Shown one piece after another: positions 22,770 to 30,785 of a DNA stretch of 34,925 bases; within the stretch, counting starts at the first letter, position 1; the number at the start of each line of letters is the position of its first letter. This DNA comes from an uncultured bacterium (GTDB taxonomy: Bacteria > Cyanobacteriota > Vampirovibrionia > Gastranaerophilales > Gastranaerophilaceae). Where the stretch lies: NCBI GenBank assembly GCA_900553895.1, contig USFB01000020.1, positions 1 through 34,925 on the forward strand, given 5' to 3'. The translations under genes were made by a program, and so were the position numbers. The notes beneath the pieces were generated by a model. That model was given only the letters and a program-made list of their open reading frames with translations. It was not told the origin of the DNA and did not search any database.

Positions 22770-23249
22770 CTAGCCTTGAAAGCGTTCTTCTTCGTAAGTA
22801 ATCATTTCAAGCATTGATTGCCAGTTATCAAAGATTTCTTCCGGCTTAAAGTAAATACCGATTTCTCTTTGAGCACTTTCTAATGAATCAGAAGCGTGAA
22901 CAATGTTGTATTCCATAACTTGTGCAAAATCTGCTCTGATTGTACCCATATCAGCTTTTAGAGGGCTTGTAGCACCTACCATGTGGCGTACGCTTTCAAC
23001 TGCTTCGTAGCCTTCGATTACCATTGCAACGATTGGACCGCTTGTGATGTAGTGTACTAATCTGTTGTAGAATGGTTTGCCATGGTGTTCTTCATAATGT
23101 TTTGCTGCAATTTCAGGTGTTACTTGAAGCAATTTCATTGCAACAATCTTGAAACCTTTGTTTTCAAATCTTTCAAGAATTTTACCGATTAATCCTCTTT
23201 TCACACCATCTGGTTTGATGGCAACAAATGTTCTTTCTTCTGTTTTCAT
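22770..23249 (-). CDS. ndk: Nucleoside diphosphate kinase
   Basis: Transfers the gamma phosphate between NTPs and NDPs via a phosphohistidine. Starts MKTEERTFVAIKPDGVKRGLIG, with KPDGV nucleotide motif, PFYNRLVHYITSGPIVAMV in the Kpn-loop region, VRHMVGATSP, and the active-site NIVHASDS with the catalytic His. 159 aa, a few residues longer than usual at the C-terminus (TYEEERFQG). ATG 23249 is chosen because AGGAGA precedes it; an upstream in-frame ATG at 23264 lies before that site. It could be cotranscribed with tgt despite the repeat between them. Confidence 0.96.
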   Translation of the reverse strand: MKTEERTFVAIKPDGVKRGLIGKILERFENKGFKIVAMKLLQVTPEIAAKHYEEHHGKPFYNRLVHYITSGPIVAMVIEGYEAVESVRHMVGATSPLKADMGTIRADFAQVMEYNIVHASDSLESAQREIGIYFKPEEIFDNWQSMLEMITYEEERFQG

Positions 23250-23354
23250 AATCTCTCCTATCAATTCCCATTAGACCATAAACAGCAATTAAAGTAAAGT
23301 CGGGCTTTTTGTGTTTGGGAAACAGCGAAATACCTGAGATGGTGAGAAATTGAA

Positions 23355-23486
23355 AATGGAAAATTGAAAATGGAAAGTGGAAAATAATTATTGTCAGGCA
23401 TTGCCTGACCTACTTCTATAAATACACAAATGTTAATTGGAAATTCTTTTAAACAATTTTCCACTTTCCATTTTCAATTTTCCATT
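23355..23486. mobile_element. Inverted-repeat element with 31-bp perfect arms and an internal hairpin repeat
   Basis: Arms 23355-23385 and 23456-23486 are exact complements (AATGGAAAATTGAAAATGG... / ...CCATTTTCAATTTTCCATT). Between them, at 23393-23412, sits a TAGGTCAGGC-type hairpin. The solo arm-like copy at 13926 supports a dispersed family. No coding capacity of note; an in-frame stretch here is just repeat sequence. Confidence 0.65.
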
Positions 23487-23522
23487 CAACCAAAACTTCA
23501 TTTTGCAAAAATCACATAGATA

Positions 23523-24203
23523 TTAGTTTGACGTCATCATTTTATACCCCAACGTCAAAGCTCCCATAACACCGGCAGTTACACCACCATACTTAAGTGC
23601 TTTTTTCCATTGACCTTTTGTCTTTGTGTTTTTGATTACATCAAAGATTTTTTGCTCAACTTCATCAGGTTTAGTGAAACATTTCTTTTCTTTGTTCCAA
23701 CATTTTTCCGTTAAATTCTTAAAAGTTTGATAGTTTGTCATGTTTCTCTTCTCTATTTGTTCTTGTAATACTTTTTTGCTTTCTTGAATGTTATCAGGCG
23801 TTAGTGAACTCAAATATGTGTCTAAAGACATTCCGCTAACTGCAAAAACTTTCTTATTATCATTCAAAAGTTTTTTCATGCCTTCTACGTCTTTTACTTT
23901 TTCTAAGCCTTTTGTAACTGTTTTCAATTGTTTAAAAAATTCTTTACCGTCACTGGACATATTCTTGCTAACGTGATTTTCAAATGCTTGTTTGGCAAAC
24001 GAGTCTGATGCAACGCCGTTTTTATCTACAGGATGTCTATTTTTTAAGTAGCCGATAGCCCCACCGACTGCTCCACCAACAACCGCAGTTCCGATAACAG
24101 AGCCGAAACCGCTACTGCGATTTTGCTGTGGCTGTATATTTTGATTAAACCCCTGATTATAATTCATTTGTGGGTAAGTATTCATACCATAAGAATTAAC
24201 CAT
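23523..24203 (-). CDS. Hypothetical membrane protein, Asn/Gln-rich N-terminus and two TM segments
   Basis: 226 aa, no recognised family. The Met/Asn/Gln/Tyr-rich N-terminus (MVNSYGMNTYPQMNYNQGFN) is followed by a glycine-zipper-like TM helix (GSVIGTAVVGGAVGGAIGYL, ~36-55), a Lys-rich soluble middle of predicted helices, and a second hydrophobic segment at the end (GGVTAGVMGALTLGYKMM). ATG 24203 is chosen: GGAG lies 6 nt upstream, inside the longer frame that starts at 24230. Layout recalls the 456-aa and 423-aa proteins. Its upstream 11-mer is shared with the 456-aa gene. Confidence 0.7.
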   Translation of the reverse strand: MVNSYGMNTYPQMNYNQGFNQNIQPQQNRSSGFGSVIGTAVVGGAVGGAIGYLKNRHPVDKNGVASDSFAKQAFENHVSKNMSSDGKEFFKQLKTVTKGLEKVKDVEGMKKLLNDNKKVFAVSGMSLDTYLSSLTPDNIQESKKVLQEQIEKRNMTNYQTFKNLTEKCWNKEKKCFTKPDEVEQKIFDVIKNTKTKGQWKKALKYGGVTAGVMGALTLGYKMMTSN

Positions 24204-24232
24204 ACAACACTCCAAAGTTTTACTACACATGG

Positions 24233-24243
24233 ATATAAAGTAT
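24233..24243 (-). promoter_or_regulatory. 11-mer shared with the 456-aa gene promoter
   Basis: ATATAAAGTAT (plus-strand reading), with CTACA nearby in both places; see 9769-9779. Lies 29 nt before the chosen start. Confidence 0.4.
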
Positions 24244-24391
24244 TTTCCTGTTTAAAAATTGCGTTTTTGTAACAAAATGTAATATTTAAATGTTTCTGAA
24301 AATATCTGGAATGTTGATTGGGCAAAGTTTTTCAACAAAAACCATAAATATAAAATTAATTCTCTATTTGAAGTATGTTATTTTTACAACA

Positions 24392-24422
24392 TGTTGCATT
24401 TGCAACACACTTGTGCTATTAT
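24392..24422 (+). promoter_or_regulatory. tolC-like gene promoter with palindromic operator over the -35
   Basis: -35 TTGCAT (24394-24399), 17 bp, then TG-C-TATTAT (-10 at 24417-24422). The palindrome TGTTGCA-TT-TGCAACA (24392-24407) covers the -35, a classic repressor position (TetR/MarR-type operators are similar in size). No regulator gene is adjacent. Confidence 0.6.
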
Positions 24423-24468
24423 TTCATGTAATAAATCAAAAGCTTTAATTTTAGAAAGAGAATAAAAT

Positions 24469-25869
24469 ATGAAAAAGTTATTATCACTGGCTATATTAAT
24501 GTCATTGACAGTTGGAAATGCAGTGCCTGTCCTAGCAGCGCAAAAAACCGTTTTGAAAGCCGGTGCAGAACAATCTGTCGATAAAAACAAAAAGAAGAAA
24601 GTTGACAAGGTTAAACCAACCAAAAATAAGTATGAATACGTTAATCTTGGTTGGTGGGCACAATTTAATGACGAATATCTGAACGATTATATTGTTAAAG
24701 CTGTTGAAAATAACAAAGACTTAAAAATGGCAACATTGACGATTGATGAATATTATCAAAATATTGCAATGCAAAGAGCCGGTGAACTTCCAAGTATTCA
24801 AGCAGGATTTTTTCCTGGATATGGCAAGTTTATAGGTCCATCTTCAGGCGGATTTGCATTACCTCTTGTTGCTAACTATGAACTTGATTTGTTTGGCAAA
24901 AATCACAACAAAACTACTGCCGTAAGAAAGCTTTATGAAGCGTCTATTTTGGACGAACAATCTGCTTACATTTCAATTGTATCAGCAGTTGGAAGTGTTT
25001 ATATAAATATTGTTAAAATGGATGCTATGATTGACTTGCAAGAAGACATTGTAAAACTAAGAAAAGAAATTTTCGAAATCATGTCTGTAAGTAATGCTGA
25101 AGGTATTATTTCAACTTCTGACCTTGTAAAAGCAAATAAGGCGTATATTTCAGGTGTTGCTGATTTAACGGATTTGAAAAAAGAAAGAACAAAACTGCTT
25201 CACCAATTGGCAGTTTTGATTGGTGACAGTCCTAATAATATTGAAGAATACAAACGAACTGATTATAGAAAATTAGCCTTTTCAGGTTCAATTCCCGAAT
25301 ACGTAAGCTCAGATGTTATCATGCAAAGACCAGACTATAGAAAAGCAGAAAAAATGCTTGAAAAAGCTGGAATTGATGTTAAAGTTGCAAGAAAAGAAAT
25401 GCTTCCGACTTTGAGTCTTGGTGGTGGTGTTTTATTCAACGCAAAACACTTTGAAAGCTTATTTACAACTTCTCAAATGATTTGGGGTTTGGGTGGTTCA
25501 ATTATGCAACCTTTGTTTGCAGGTGGTAAAATCAAAGCTAATTTGAAAGCTAAGAAGATTGCTTACGAAAAAAGCTTGAAAAACTATGAAAAAATTAATT
25601 TGACTTCTATGCAAGAAGTAAATGACTCTTTGGTTTCAGTTAATATGGATAAAGAGAAGCTTGCTAAACAAAAGAAAATCCAAGAACTTGAACAAAAAGA
25701 TTTTAAACTTTCTCAAAAAAAGTTTGAACAAGGCGTAATTGCAAAATTGGATTTGAATCAAATGGAAGAAAATTTGTTGACTGTAAACAAATTGGTTTAT
25801 TCTACGGAATTTGATTGCATGGTAGATTATATCAGCTTCTATAAAGCAATTGCAGCGCAAAAGATTTAG
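24469..25869 (+). CDS. TolC/OprM-type outer-membrane efflux protein
   Basis: 466 aa with a signal peptide (MKKLLSLAILMSLTVGNAVP..., cleavage near VLAA-Q). Two repeated outer-membrane-efflux (OEP) halves: the first around GWWAQFNDEYLNDYIVKAVENNKDL...ANYELDLFGKN, the second around MQRPDYRKAEKMLEKAGIDVKVARKEMLPTLSLGGG...MQPLFAGGKIKANLK. 'YELDLFGK' and 'RPDYRKAE' are typical of the NodT/OprM branch. No lipobox Cys is present, so it is not a lipoprotein. It forms the trimeric outer-membrane channel of tripartite pumps. The inner-membrane pump and adaptor genes are not adjacent. Its presence implies an outer membrane. Stop overlaps the convergent ClC gene by TTAG. Confidence 0.92.
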   Translation: MKKLLSLAILMSLTVGNAVPVLAAQKTVLKAGAEQSVDKNKKKKVDKVKPTKNKYEYVNLGWWAQFNDEYLNDYIVKAVENNKDLKMATLTIDEYYQNIAMQRAGELPSIQAGFFPGYGKFIGPSSGGFALPLVANYELDLFGKNHNKTTAVRKLYEASILDEQSAYISIVSAVGSVYINIVKMDAMIDLQEDIVKLRKEIFEIMSVSNAEGIISTSDLVKANKAYISGVADLTDLKKERTKLLHQLAVLIGDSPNNIEEYKRTDYRKLAFSGSIPEYVSSDVIMQRPDYRKAEKMLEKAGIDVKVARKEMLPTLSLGGGVLFNAKHFESLFTTSQMIWGLGGSIMQPLFAGGKIKANLKAKKIAYEKSLKNYEKINLTSMQEVNDSLVSVNMDKEKLAKQKKIQELEQKDFKLSQKKFEQGVIAKLDLNQMEENLLTVNKLVYSTEFDCMVDYISFYKAIAAQKI

Positions 25870-27491
25870 TTTTTAATAATATCTTTTCGCGTTACAATTC
25901 CAAGAACTTTTTGTTTTCTGTCAATGACAATTGCCCACTCTGTGGAGTTTTCATGCAGGCGATAGTATGCTGTGTACAAGTTATCATCAGGATATACAGT
26001 AACAGGATTTGTGTCTAAAATTCTGCTTACGGTAATCGATTTCATTTTGATATCGACTAAAACGTCTTCAATGTCAGATTTGGTGATTATTCCAGATAAT
26101 TTGCCTTTTTTATCGCAAATTGGATACGCATTATGTCTTTCCTGCTCCATTACCTTAAGTATATCTTCAATTTTAGCATTGTTTTTAAAAGTTCTTACGT
26201 TTTGTGTCATTATATCTTGTACGGTTGTTGTGTCGGACAGATTAACATCTGCATTTTTGTATTGATTAACTACGAGTTTTGCATAAATTGGTTTGTGGTT
26301 AAGCTTTTCCGCTGTTAAATCAGCTATTGCAGAAACTAACATAAGCGGTAAAATACATTCATAACCGCCTGTCATTTCAAACACCATAACGACTGCTGTT
26401 AGCGGAGTTCTGGCAACAGATGACAAAAATCCTGCCATACCGAGAGATGCAATAGCTGTAAGATTTACGCTTGCTCCAAAATCGTTAGCGAAATATCCTG
26501 TAATGTAGCCTAGGAAAGACCCTAACATTAACATTGGTAAAAATATTCCGCCTGCTGCGCCTGATGCGAAACAAATCGGAGTGATTATGAATTTTGCAAG
26601 AAAAATTATACAAACTAAAGCTATCGGAAAATCGTTCAGTAAGAGTTTTTCAACAGAGCCGTTACCTGATGATAAAATGTAAGGAAGTGCTAAACCTGTT
26701 AAACCTGTAATTAAACCGGCAAGAGCAGGCTTGCAGTAGTTAGGAAGTTTGATTTTAGAGAACTTTCCATTTAAAAAGAAAATGGTTTTTGAAAATAAAA
26801 CTCCCAAAACTCCTGATATTAAGCCTAAAATTATGCAAACAATTACAACGGATGGATTTATGCTTATTGCGGGAATTGAAATATTAAATGCAGGATTTGC
26901 GCCAAGAAAATATCTTGCAATGCTTGCGGAAGTTACTGTCGCAACGAGTGTTGGAAAAAGCATTGAAGGCGTAAATTTATGAATAAGTTCTTCCAAAACA
27001 AATAATGTGCCTGCGATTGGCGCATTAAAAGTCGCACCGATAGCGGCACCTGCGCCTGACGCTATCAATTTATCGCGGTTGTTTCCGCTTAGTTTAAATA
27101 GTTTACCTACAAATGAGCCTGCGCCTGCGCCAAGTTGAACACTAGGACCTTCTCTGCCAAGCGAAAGTCCCGTTCCTATACCAATTACACCTGCAAAAAA
27201 TTTAACAAAAATTGTGCGGATTCTGATTAATTTTCCACTTCTCAAAAGTGACATTTTTACGTAAGGAATTCCACTGCCAGAGGTTTCTGGTGCCAGTTTG
27301 TAAACTAAGAGCCCTGCCAGTAATCCGCCCAAAGTAGTTATGGTCAAAAATAAAAGTGGCGTTGAATAGAATTTTGCCATAATAAAGCTGAATAAGTTTT
27401 CTATTCCGAGTCTGAATGTTACGACAATTAATCCTGTAAGTAATCCGACGATAATTGCTTGCCAAAATATTTTTGTAAAACTCTTTTCCAT
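25866..27491 (-). CDS. ClC-family chloride channel/antiporter with C-terminal CBS pair
   Basis: 541 aa. ClC selectivity motifs: GSGIP (72-76), GREGPSVQ (112-119, gating Glu114) and GGIFLPMLMLG (GxFxP, central). The proton-glutamate position of exchangers is retained in FVLEELIHKF (E167/E168), which favours a Cl-/H+ antiporter over a channel. A tandem CBS (Bateman) module occupies about the last 125 residues (VQDIMTQNVRTF...YPICDKKGKLSGIITKSD; ISVSRILDTNPVTVYP-type second unit), suggesting adenine-nucleotide control. Inner membrane. TATAAT ends 6 nt before the ATG with no ribosome site: probably leaderless. Confidence 0.95.
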   Translation of the reverse strand: MEKSFTKIFWQAIIVGLLTGLIVVTFRLGIENLFSFIMAKFYSTPLLFLTITTLGGLLAGLLVYKLAPETSGSGIPYVKMSLLRSGKLIRIRTIFVKFFAGVIGIGTGLSLGREGPSVQLGAGAGSFVGKLFKLSGNNRDKLIASGAGAAIGATFNAPIAGTLFVLEELIHKFTPSMLFPTLVATVTSASIARYFLGANPAFNISIPAISINPSVVIVCIILGLISGVLGVLFSKTIFFLNGKFSKIKLPNYCKPALAGLITGLTGLALPYILSSGNGSVEKLLLNDFPIALVCIIFLAKFIITPICFASGAAGGIFLPMLMLGSFLGYITGYFANDFGASVNLTAIASLGMAGFLSSVARTPLTAVVMVFEMTGGYECILPLMLVSAIADLTAEKLNHKPIYAKLVVNQYKNADVNLSDTTTVQDIMTQNVRTFKNNAKIEDILKVMEQERHNAYPICDKKGKLSGIITKSDIEDVLVDIKMKSITVSRILDTNPVTVYPDDNLYTAYYRLHENSTEWAIVIDRKQKVLGIVTRKDIIKN

Positions 27492-27497
27492 AGAATT

Positions 27498-27503
27498 ATT
27501 ATA
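27498..27503 (-). promoter_or_regulatory. Consensus -10 box, ClC start 6 nt downstream
   Basis: TATAAT on the minus strand, six bases before the ATG at 27491. No TG extension, no Shine-Dalgarno. Confidence 0.45.
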
Positions 27504-27640
27504 GTTTTAAAAATAAATTAATTAAAGTAAATGATAAATTTAAGTATTTGGACTGAAATTCTAATTTACTATAATTAAAATGAATAAATGAATATGAATA
27601 AAATAGTTTGAGTCTTTAGTCTGAAAACATTTTCTCAACG

Positions 27641-27669
27641 TTGACTAATTCTAATCATTAAACTAAAAT
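27641..27669 (+). promoter_or_regulatory. Promoter of the 27696-ade operon
   Basis: TTGACT (27641-27646), 17 bp, TAAAAT (27664-27669), then an AAGGAG ribosome site before the ATG at 27696. Well-formed sigma-70-type promoter. Confidence 0.6.
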
Positions 27670-27695
27670 AGTATAAATAACTTTAAGGAGAAAAT

Positions 27696-28268
27696 ATGTC
27701 AGGATTAGAGTTTGACCCTGGTTTTGCACCGTTTATTTTAACATTCAGAGGAACTGTTGAATATTTATATATGGATATCAACCGTTTCAAAAATCTTTCA
27801 CAAAAGAAAATGAAATTCAGACAATATTACAAAAAAATGCTTGAGATGTTTAATAATAATTTAGGATTTTACGTTGGATGTCTTATGTGGGCTGCGTATA
27901 TAAAAACTCAACCAGAGCAAGAAATTTTGAATAATAATTGTATTGGTCAAGAATACAATGAAGAAGAAAATATTTCTGATACAGAATTTATGATTAAGTT
28001 TCTTGAACTTCTTCCAAAAGATGTGAAATATTTTTTAGGTCAAAATTACGAAATTAATCAAGCAGATATGAAAATTTTAGAGCTGTATAAGGAATTTTTA
28101 ATCTTAAATAAAGGTTTTGTTAATTCTAAAAACAATACAGACATTGTTCTTCCGAATGGTGTTAAAACCGAAGGTGCTGAAGGTTTTAAGGATAAAATTA
28201 TGGAAGTAATAAAAAGTGAAGATTTGTCAAAATTATTAGAATATAGGGATTTGATATGTCAAATATAA
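27696..28268 (+). CDS. Hypothetical protein cotranscribed with adenine deaminase
   Basis: 190 aa, not recognised. No signal peptide. The first ~70 residues have a GFAPFILTFRGTVEYLY start and a hydrophobic patch (NLGFYVGCLMWAAYIK), the middle is acidic (NEEENISDTEF), and the C-terminal half looks helical. AAGGAG ribosome site 5 nt upstream. Its last 13 bases overlap the ade start in another frame, which means the genes are translationally coupled and perhaps functionally linked, but nothing in the sequence shows how. Confidence 0.75.
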   Translation: MSGLEFDPGFAPFILTFRGTVEYLYMDINRFKNLSQKKMKFRQYYKKMLEMFNNNLGFYVGCLMWAAYIKTQPEQEILNNNCIGQEYNEEENISDTEFMIKFLELLPKDVKYFLGQNYEINQADMKILELYKEFLILNKGFVNSKNNTDIVLPNGVKTEGAEGFKDKIMEVIKSEDLSKLLEYRDLICQI

Positions 28269-29986
28269 TAAATGTTGCAAGAGGTTTAGAAAAAGCCGAT
28301 TTAGTAATTAAAAACGCAAATATCGTGAATGTTTTGTCAGAAGAAATTCACAAAGGCGATATTGCAATTTGTGATGGCGTGATTGCAGGGATTGGCGAAA
28401 ATTATTCGGGCGAAAAAGAAATTGATATCAACGGTGCTTACGTAACACCTTCGTTTATTGATGGTCACGTGCATTTGGAAAGTACGATGATGTTGCCGAA
28501 AGAATTTGCAAAAACAGTTCTTCCTGCCGGTACAACAACTGTAATTATTGACCCGCACGAAATTTCGAATGTATTGGGTTTGCACGGTATAAGTTTTATG
28601 CACGAGGCTGTAAAAGATTTGCCGATGAATGTTTATACAATGCTTCCTTCTTGCGTTCCGGCAACTCCTTTTGAAACTTCAGGTTTCGACTTGAATAGTT
28701 ATGATTTATCTTTATTAATCGACAAACCTTGGGTGCTTGGTATTGCAGAGATGATGAATTTCCCTGGGGTTTTGAACCATGATAAAAATGTTATGGCAAA
28801 ATTGGAACTCGCAAAATCAAGAGGTAAAAGAATTGACGGACATGCACCATATTTGAGCGGAAAAGATTTGTGCGGATATATTGCAAGCGGCGTGAAGTCT
28901 GATCATGAATGTACAACTCCTGAAGAGGCGATTGAAAAATTGCGTCTTGGAGTTTACGTGATGATTAGAGAAGGTACTGCGGCAAAAGATTTAGATGCTT
29001 TAATACCTGTTCTTAAAACTTCTAATACAAGAAAATGTATTTTTGTAACTGACGACAGACACCCTGCGGATTTAAAAGAACATATTAACGGAATGGTTAG
29101 ACGTGTTGTTGAAGCAGGCGTTGACCCGATTAAAGCGGTTCAAGTTGCAAGTTTAAATACTGCTGAATATTTCGGCTTGAAAGACTTAGGCGCAATTGCT
29201 CCCGGGTATAAAGCAGATTTACTTGTTCTTCCTGATTTGAAAACATTTAAGCCTGACATTGTTTTAAAAGATGGTCAGGTTGTAGCTCAGGATGGTAAAT
29301 TAGCGGTTGAAATTCCTGAAAACGATGCGATTGCAACTCGTAACTCTGTGAACGTACGTTGGATTACGATGGACGATTTTAAAATTCAGACAGAAGGCGA
29401 TGGAGTCAAGAAAGTACGAGCGTTAGAAGTTATTCCTCATCAACTTATTACAAAATCTGTTATGTCTGATGTTAAAGTCGTTGACGGAAATGCCGTAAGT
29501 AATGTTGAAACGGATACATTAAAGATTTGTGTAATTGAAAGACACAGAGCGACAGGTAATATCGGCAAAGGATTTGTTAAGGGATTTAACTTGAAATGTG
29601 GTGCGATTGCCTCAACAGTGGCACACGATTCGCATAACATGATTGTAATCGGTACAAATGATTTTGATATGTACACGGCAGCGGTTGCTTTGATTAAGTG
29701 TCAAGGCGGTAAGGTTGTAGTTAAAGATGGAGAAATTATTTCTCAATTACCGTTACCTATTGCAGGTTTGATGTCTGATAAAGAATTTGATTTTGTAGTA
29801 GAAAAATGCGATGAATTAAACAAGGCTGCTCATTCAATCGGATGCAAATTAGAAGACCCGTTTATGACGATGGGATTTTTATCATTGCCTGTAATTCCTG
29901 AATTAAAAATTACGGATAAAGGCGTTTTTGATACAAATAAATTTGATTTTGTTGATATTTTTGAAGAGGAAAAGGTTAAGAAATAA
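28256..29986 (+). CDS. ade: Adenine deaminase
   Basis: Amidohydrolase-superfamily enzyme (AdeC type) converting adenine to hypoxanthine and ammonia in purine salvage. Metal site motifs: FIDGHVHLEST (HxH), IIDPHEISNV, RIDGHAPYLSGKDL, KSDHECTTPEEA and FVTDDRHPADL. The C-terminal adenine-deaminase domain has GFVKGFNLKCGAIASTVAHDSHNMIVIG, typical of the family. 576 aa is the standard length. Starts inside the preceding gene (13-nt overlap) with an AGGGAT ribosome site. No purine riboswitch is recognisable upstream of the operon. Confidence 0.97.
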   Translation: MSNIINVARGLEKADLVIKNANIVNVLSEEIHKGDIAICDGVIAGIGENYSGEKEIDINGAYVTPSFIDGHVHLESTMMLPKEFAKTVLPAGTTTVIIDPHEISNVLGLHGISFMHEAVKDLPMNVYTMLPSCVPATPFETSGFDLNSYDLSLLIDKPWVLGIAEMMNFPGVLNHDKNVMAKLELAKSRGKRIDGHAPYLSGKDLCGYIASGVKSDHECTTPEEAIEKLRLGVYVMIREGTAAKDLDALIPVLKTSNTRKCIFVTDDRHPADLKEHINGMVRRVVEAGVDPIKAVQVASLNTAEYFGLKDLGAIAPGYKADLLVLPDLKTFKPDIVLKDGQVVAQDGKLAVEIPENDAIATRNSVNVRWITMDDFKIQTEGDGVKKVRALEVIPHQLITKSVMSDVKVVDGNAVSNVETDTLKICVIERHRATGNIGKGFVKGFNLKCGAIASTVAHDSHNMIVIGTNDFDMYTAAVALIKCQGGKVVVKDGEIISQLPLPIAGLMSDKEFDFVVEKCDELNKAAHSIGCKLEDPFMTMGFLSLPVIPELKITDKGVFDTNKFDFVDIFEEEKVKK

Positions 29987-30133
29987 TGTAGTGCGTGTAA
30001 AAAAGCATTTTATGTTTCTAAAACAATTTCTATCGGTATTTTTGTGTTTTGTAAAACTTTATAGCTTATATTTTTATTTGTAACAATTCTGTTACAAACT
30101 AGCAAATAATATTTTTAGAGGTTATATTACACT

Positions 30134-30172
30134 ATGAGGATAATTATAATAGAGTAAGATAATTATTCTTAC
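30134..30172 (+). promoter_or_regulatory. Promoter element of the 127-aa gene with palindrome
   Basis: ATGAGGATAATTATAA (30134-30149) is identical to 17638-17653 (reverse). It contains the -10 TATAAT (30145-30150). Just downstream GTAAGA-TAATTAT-TCTTAC (30154-30172) forms a palindrome over the expected transcription start, an operator candidate. Confidence 0.5.
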
Positions 30173-30185
30173 ATGAGGTCTTAGA

Positions 30186-30569
30186 GTGGTAGATAACAGG
30201 TCAGCAGGTTTTTATGGAATCGGCGGTGCTTTTAACTTTAAAAGTGGGGACCCATCCGGTACTGCGGCAAAAATGAGTCAGGAAAAATATGGTTCGGAAG
30301 CTATGTATCTTCCGCCTGCAGAAGGTGAAGAAGAGGAAGGTTATTACAATAATGAACCGTATGTAGACAGAAGCGCGTTATTAAGGGCGACTTTAAATTC
30401 TCTTGCGATGACGAATGTCGCGTCGGTTTTGAATTCCAAAAAACACAAAAAGACTGTTAAAGACATTAAAGATGAAGACAAAGAAGAAAAGAATTCTGAG
30501 GATGAAGAGTTTGAAATTAAACGTATAGAAGCGGAAGCAGATGAAGAATTTCGAGAAGCAAAAGAATAA
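30186..30569 (+). CDS. Small charged hypothetical protein
   Basis: 127 aa, start GTG with GAGG 7 nt upstream. The N-terminal half is Gly/Ser-rich (FYGIGGAFNFKSGDPSGTAA), with an acidic tract (PPAEGEEEEGYYNNEP). A short helix (RSALLRATLNSLAMTNVASVL) follows, then a Lys/Glu/Asp tail (about 45 residues, KKHKKTVKDIKDEDKEEKNS onward). No TM helix or signal. Similar low-complexity composition to other hypothetical proteins here, and it shares a promoter element with the 423-aa gene. Function unknown. Confidence 0.65.
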   Translation: MVDNRSAGFYGIGGAFNFKSGDPSGTAAKMSQEKYGSEAMYLPPAEGEEEEGYYNNEPYVDRSALLRATLNSLAMTNVASVLNSKKHKKTVKDIKDEDKEEKNSEDEEFEIKRIEAEADEEFREAKE

Positions 30570-30649
30570 TTTTGTACGGGGTATTTGAAATTAAAAAAGT
30601 TTGTGTTAATATAATTTTGTTGATGGCGCAATTAGTGAGCTTAGACGGT

Positions 30650-30721
30650 AGTGAGACGAGCCGTTTACAAGATATACCAACTGCGCATTACAAATGAGAC
30701 AATTAAATAACATGGGTGCGT
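30650..30721 (+). repeat. tRNA-flank repeat, copy 1 (72 bp)
   Basis: Starts AGTGAGACGAGCCGTTTACA and ends with CATGGGTGCGT, i.e. the flank and first 8 bases of the tRNA-Lys gene, but continues into AGGACTCCGC instead of a tRNA body. Two mismatches to copy 2. Period 136 bp. Confidence 0.85.
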
Positions 30722-30785
30722 AGGACTCCGCTGAGGAGTTGACTAAATGTCAAGTCCGAAGATGGAGTAGGTGAGTTCGAGCGAG

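Noticed and set aside
23261..23464. 67-codon minus-strand frame upstream of ndk
   Set aside because: Lies wholly in the AATGGAAAATTG inverted repeat and hairpin; no start signal.
2588..23486. CRISPR array from the many repeats
   Set aside because: Repeats are palindromic, dispersed singly and of different families; there is no regular spacing and no cas gene.
28120..28260. Possible purine riboswitch before ade
   Set aside because: This stretch is coding for the preceding gene, and the operon leader is too short with no recognisable purine-aptamer core.
30661..30700. Minus-strand GCGCAGTTGGTATATCTTGT as part of a tRNA-Thr-like gene
   Set aside because: The CTTGTAA loop is suggestive, but no acceptor, D- and T-arms can be paired around it.
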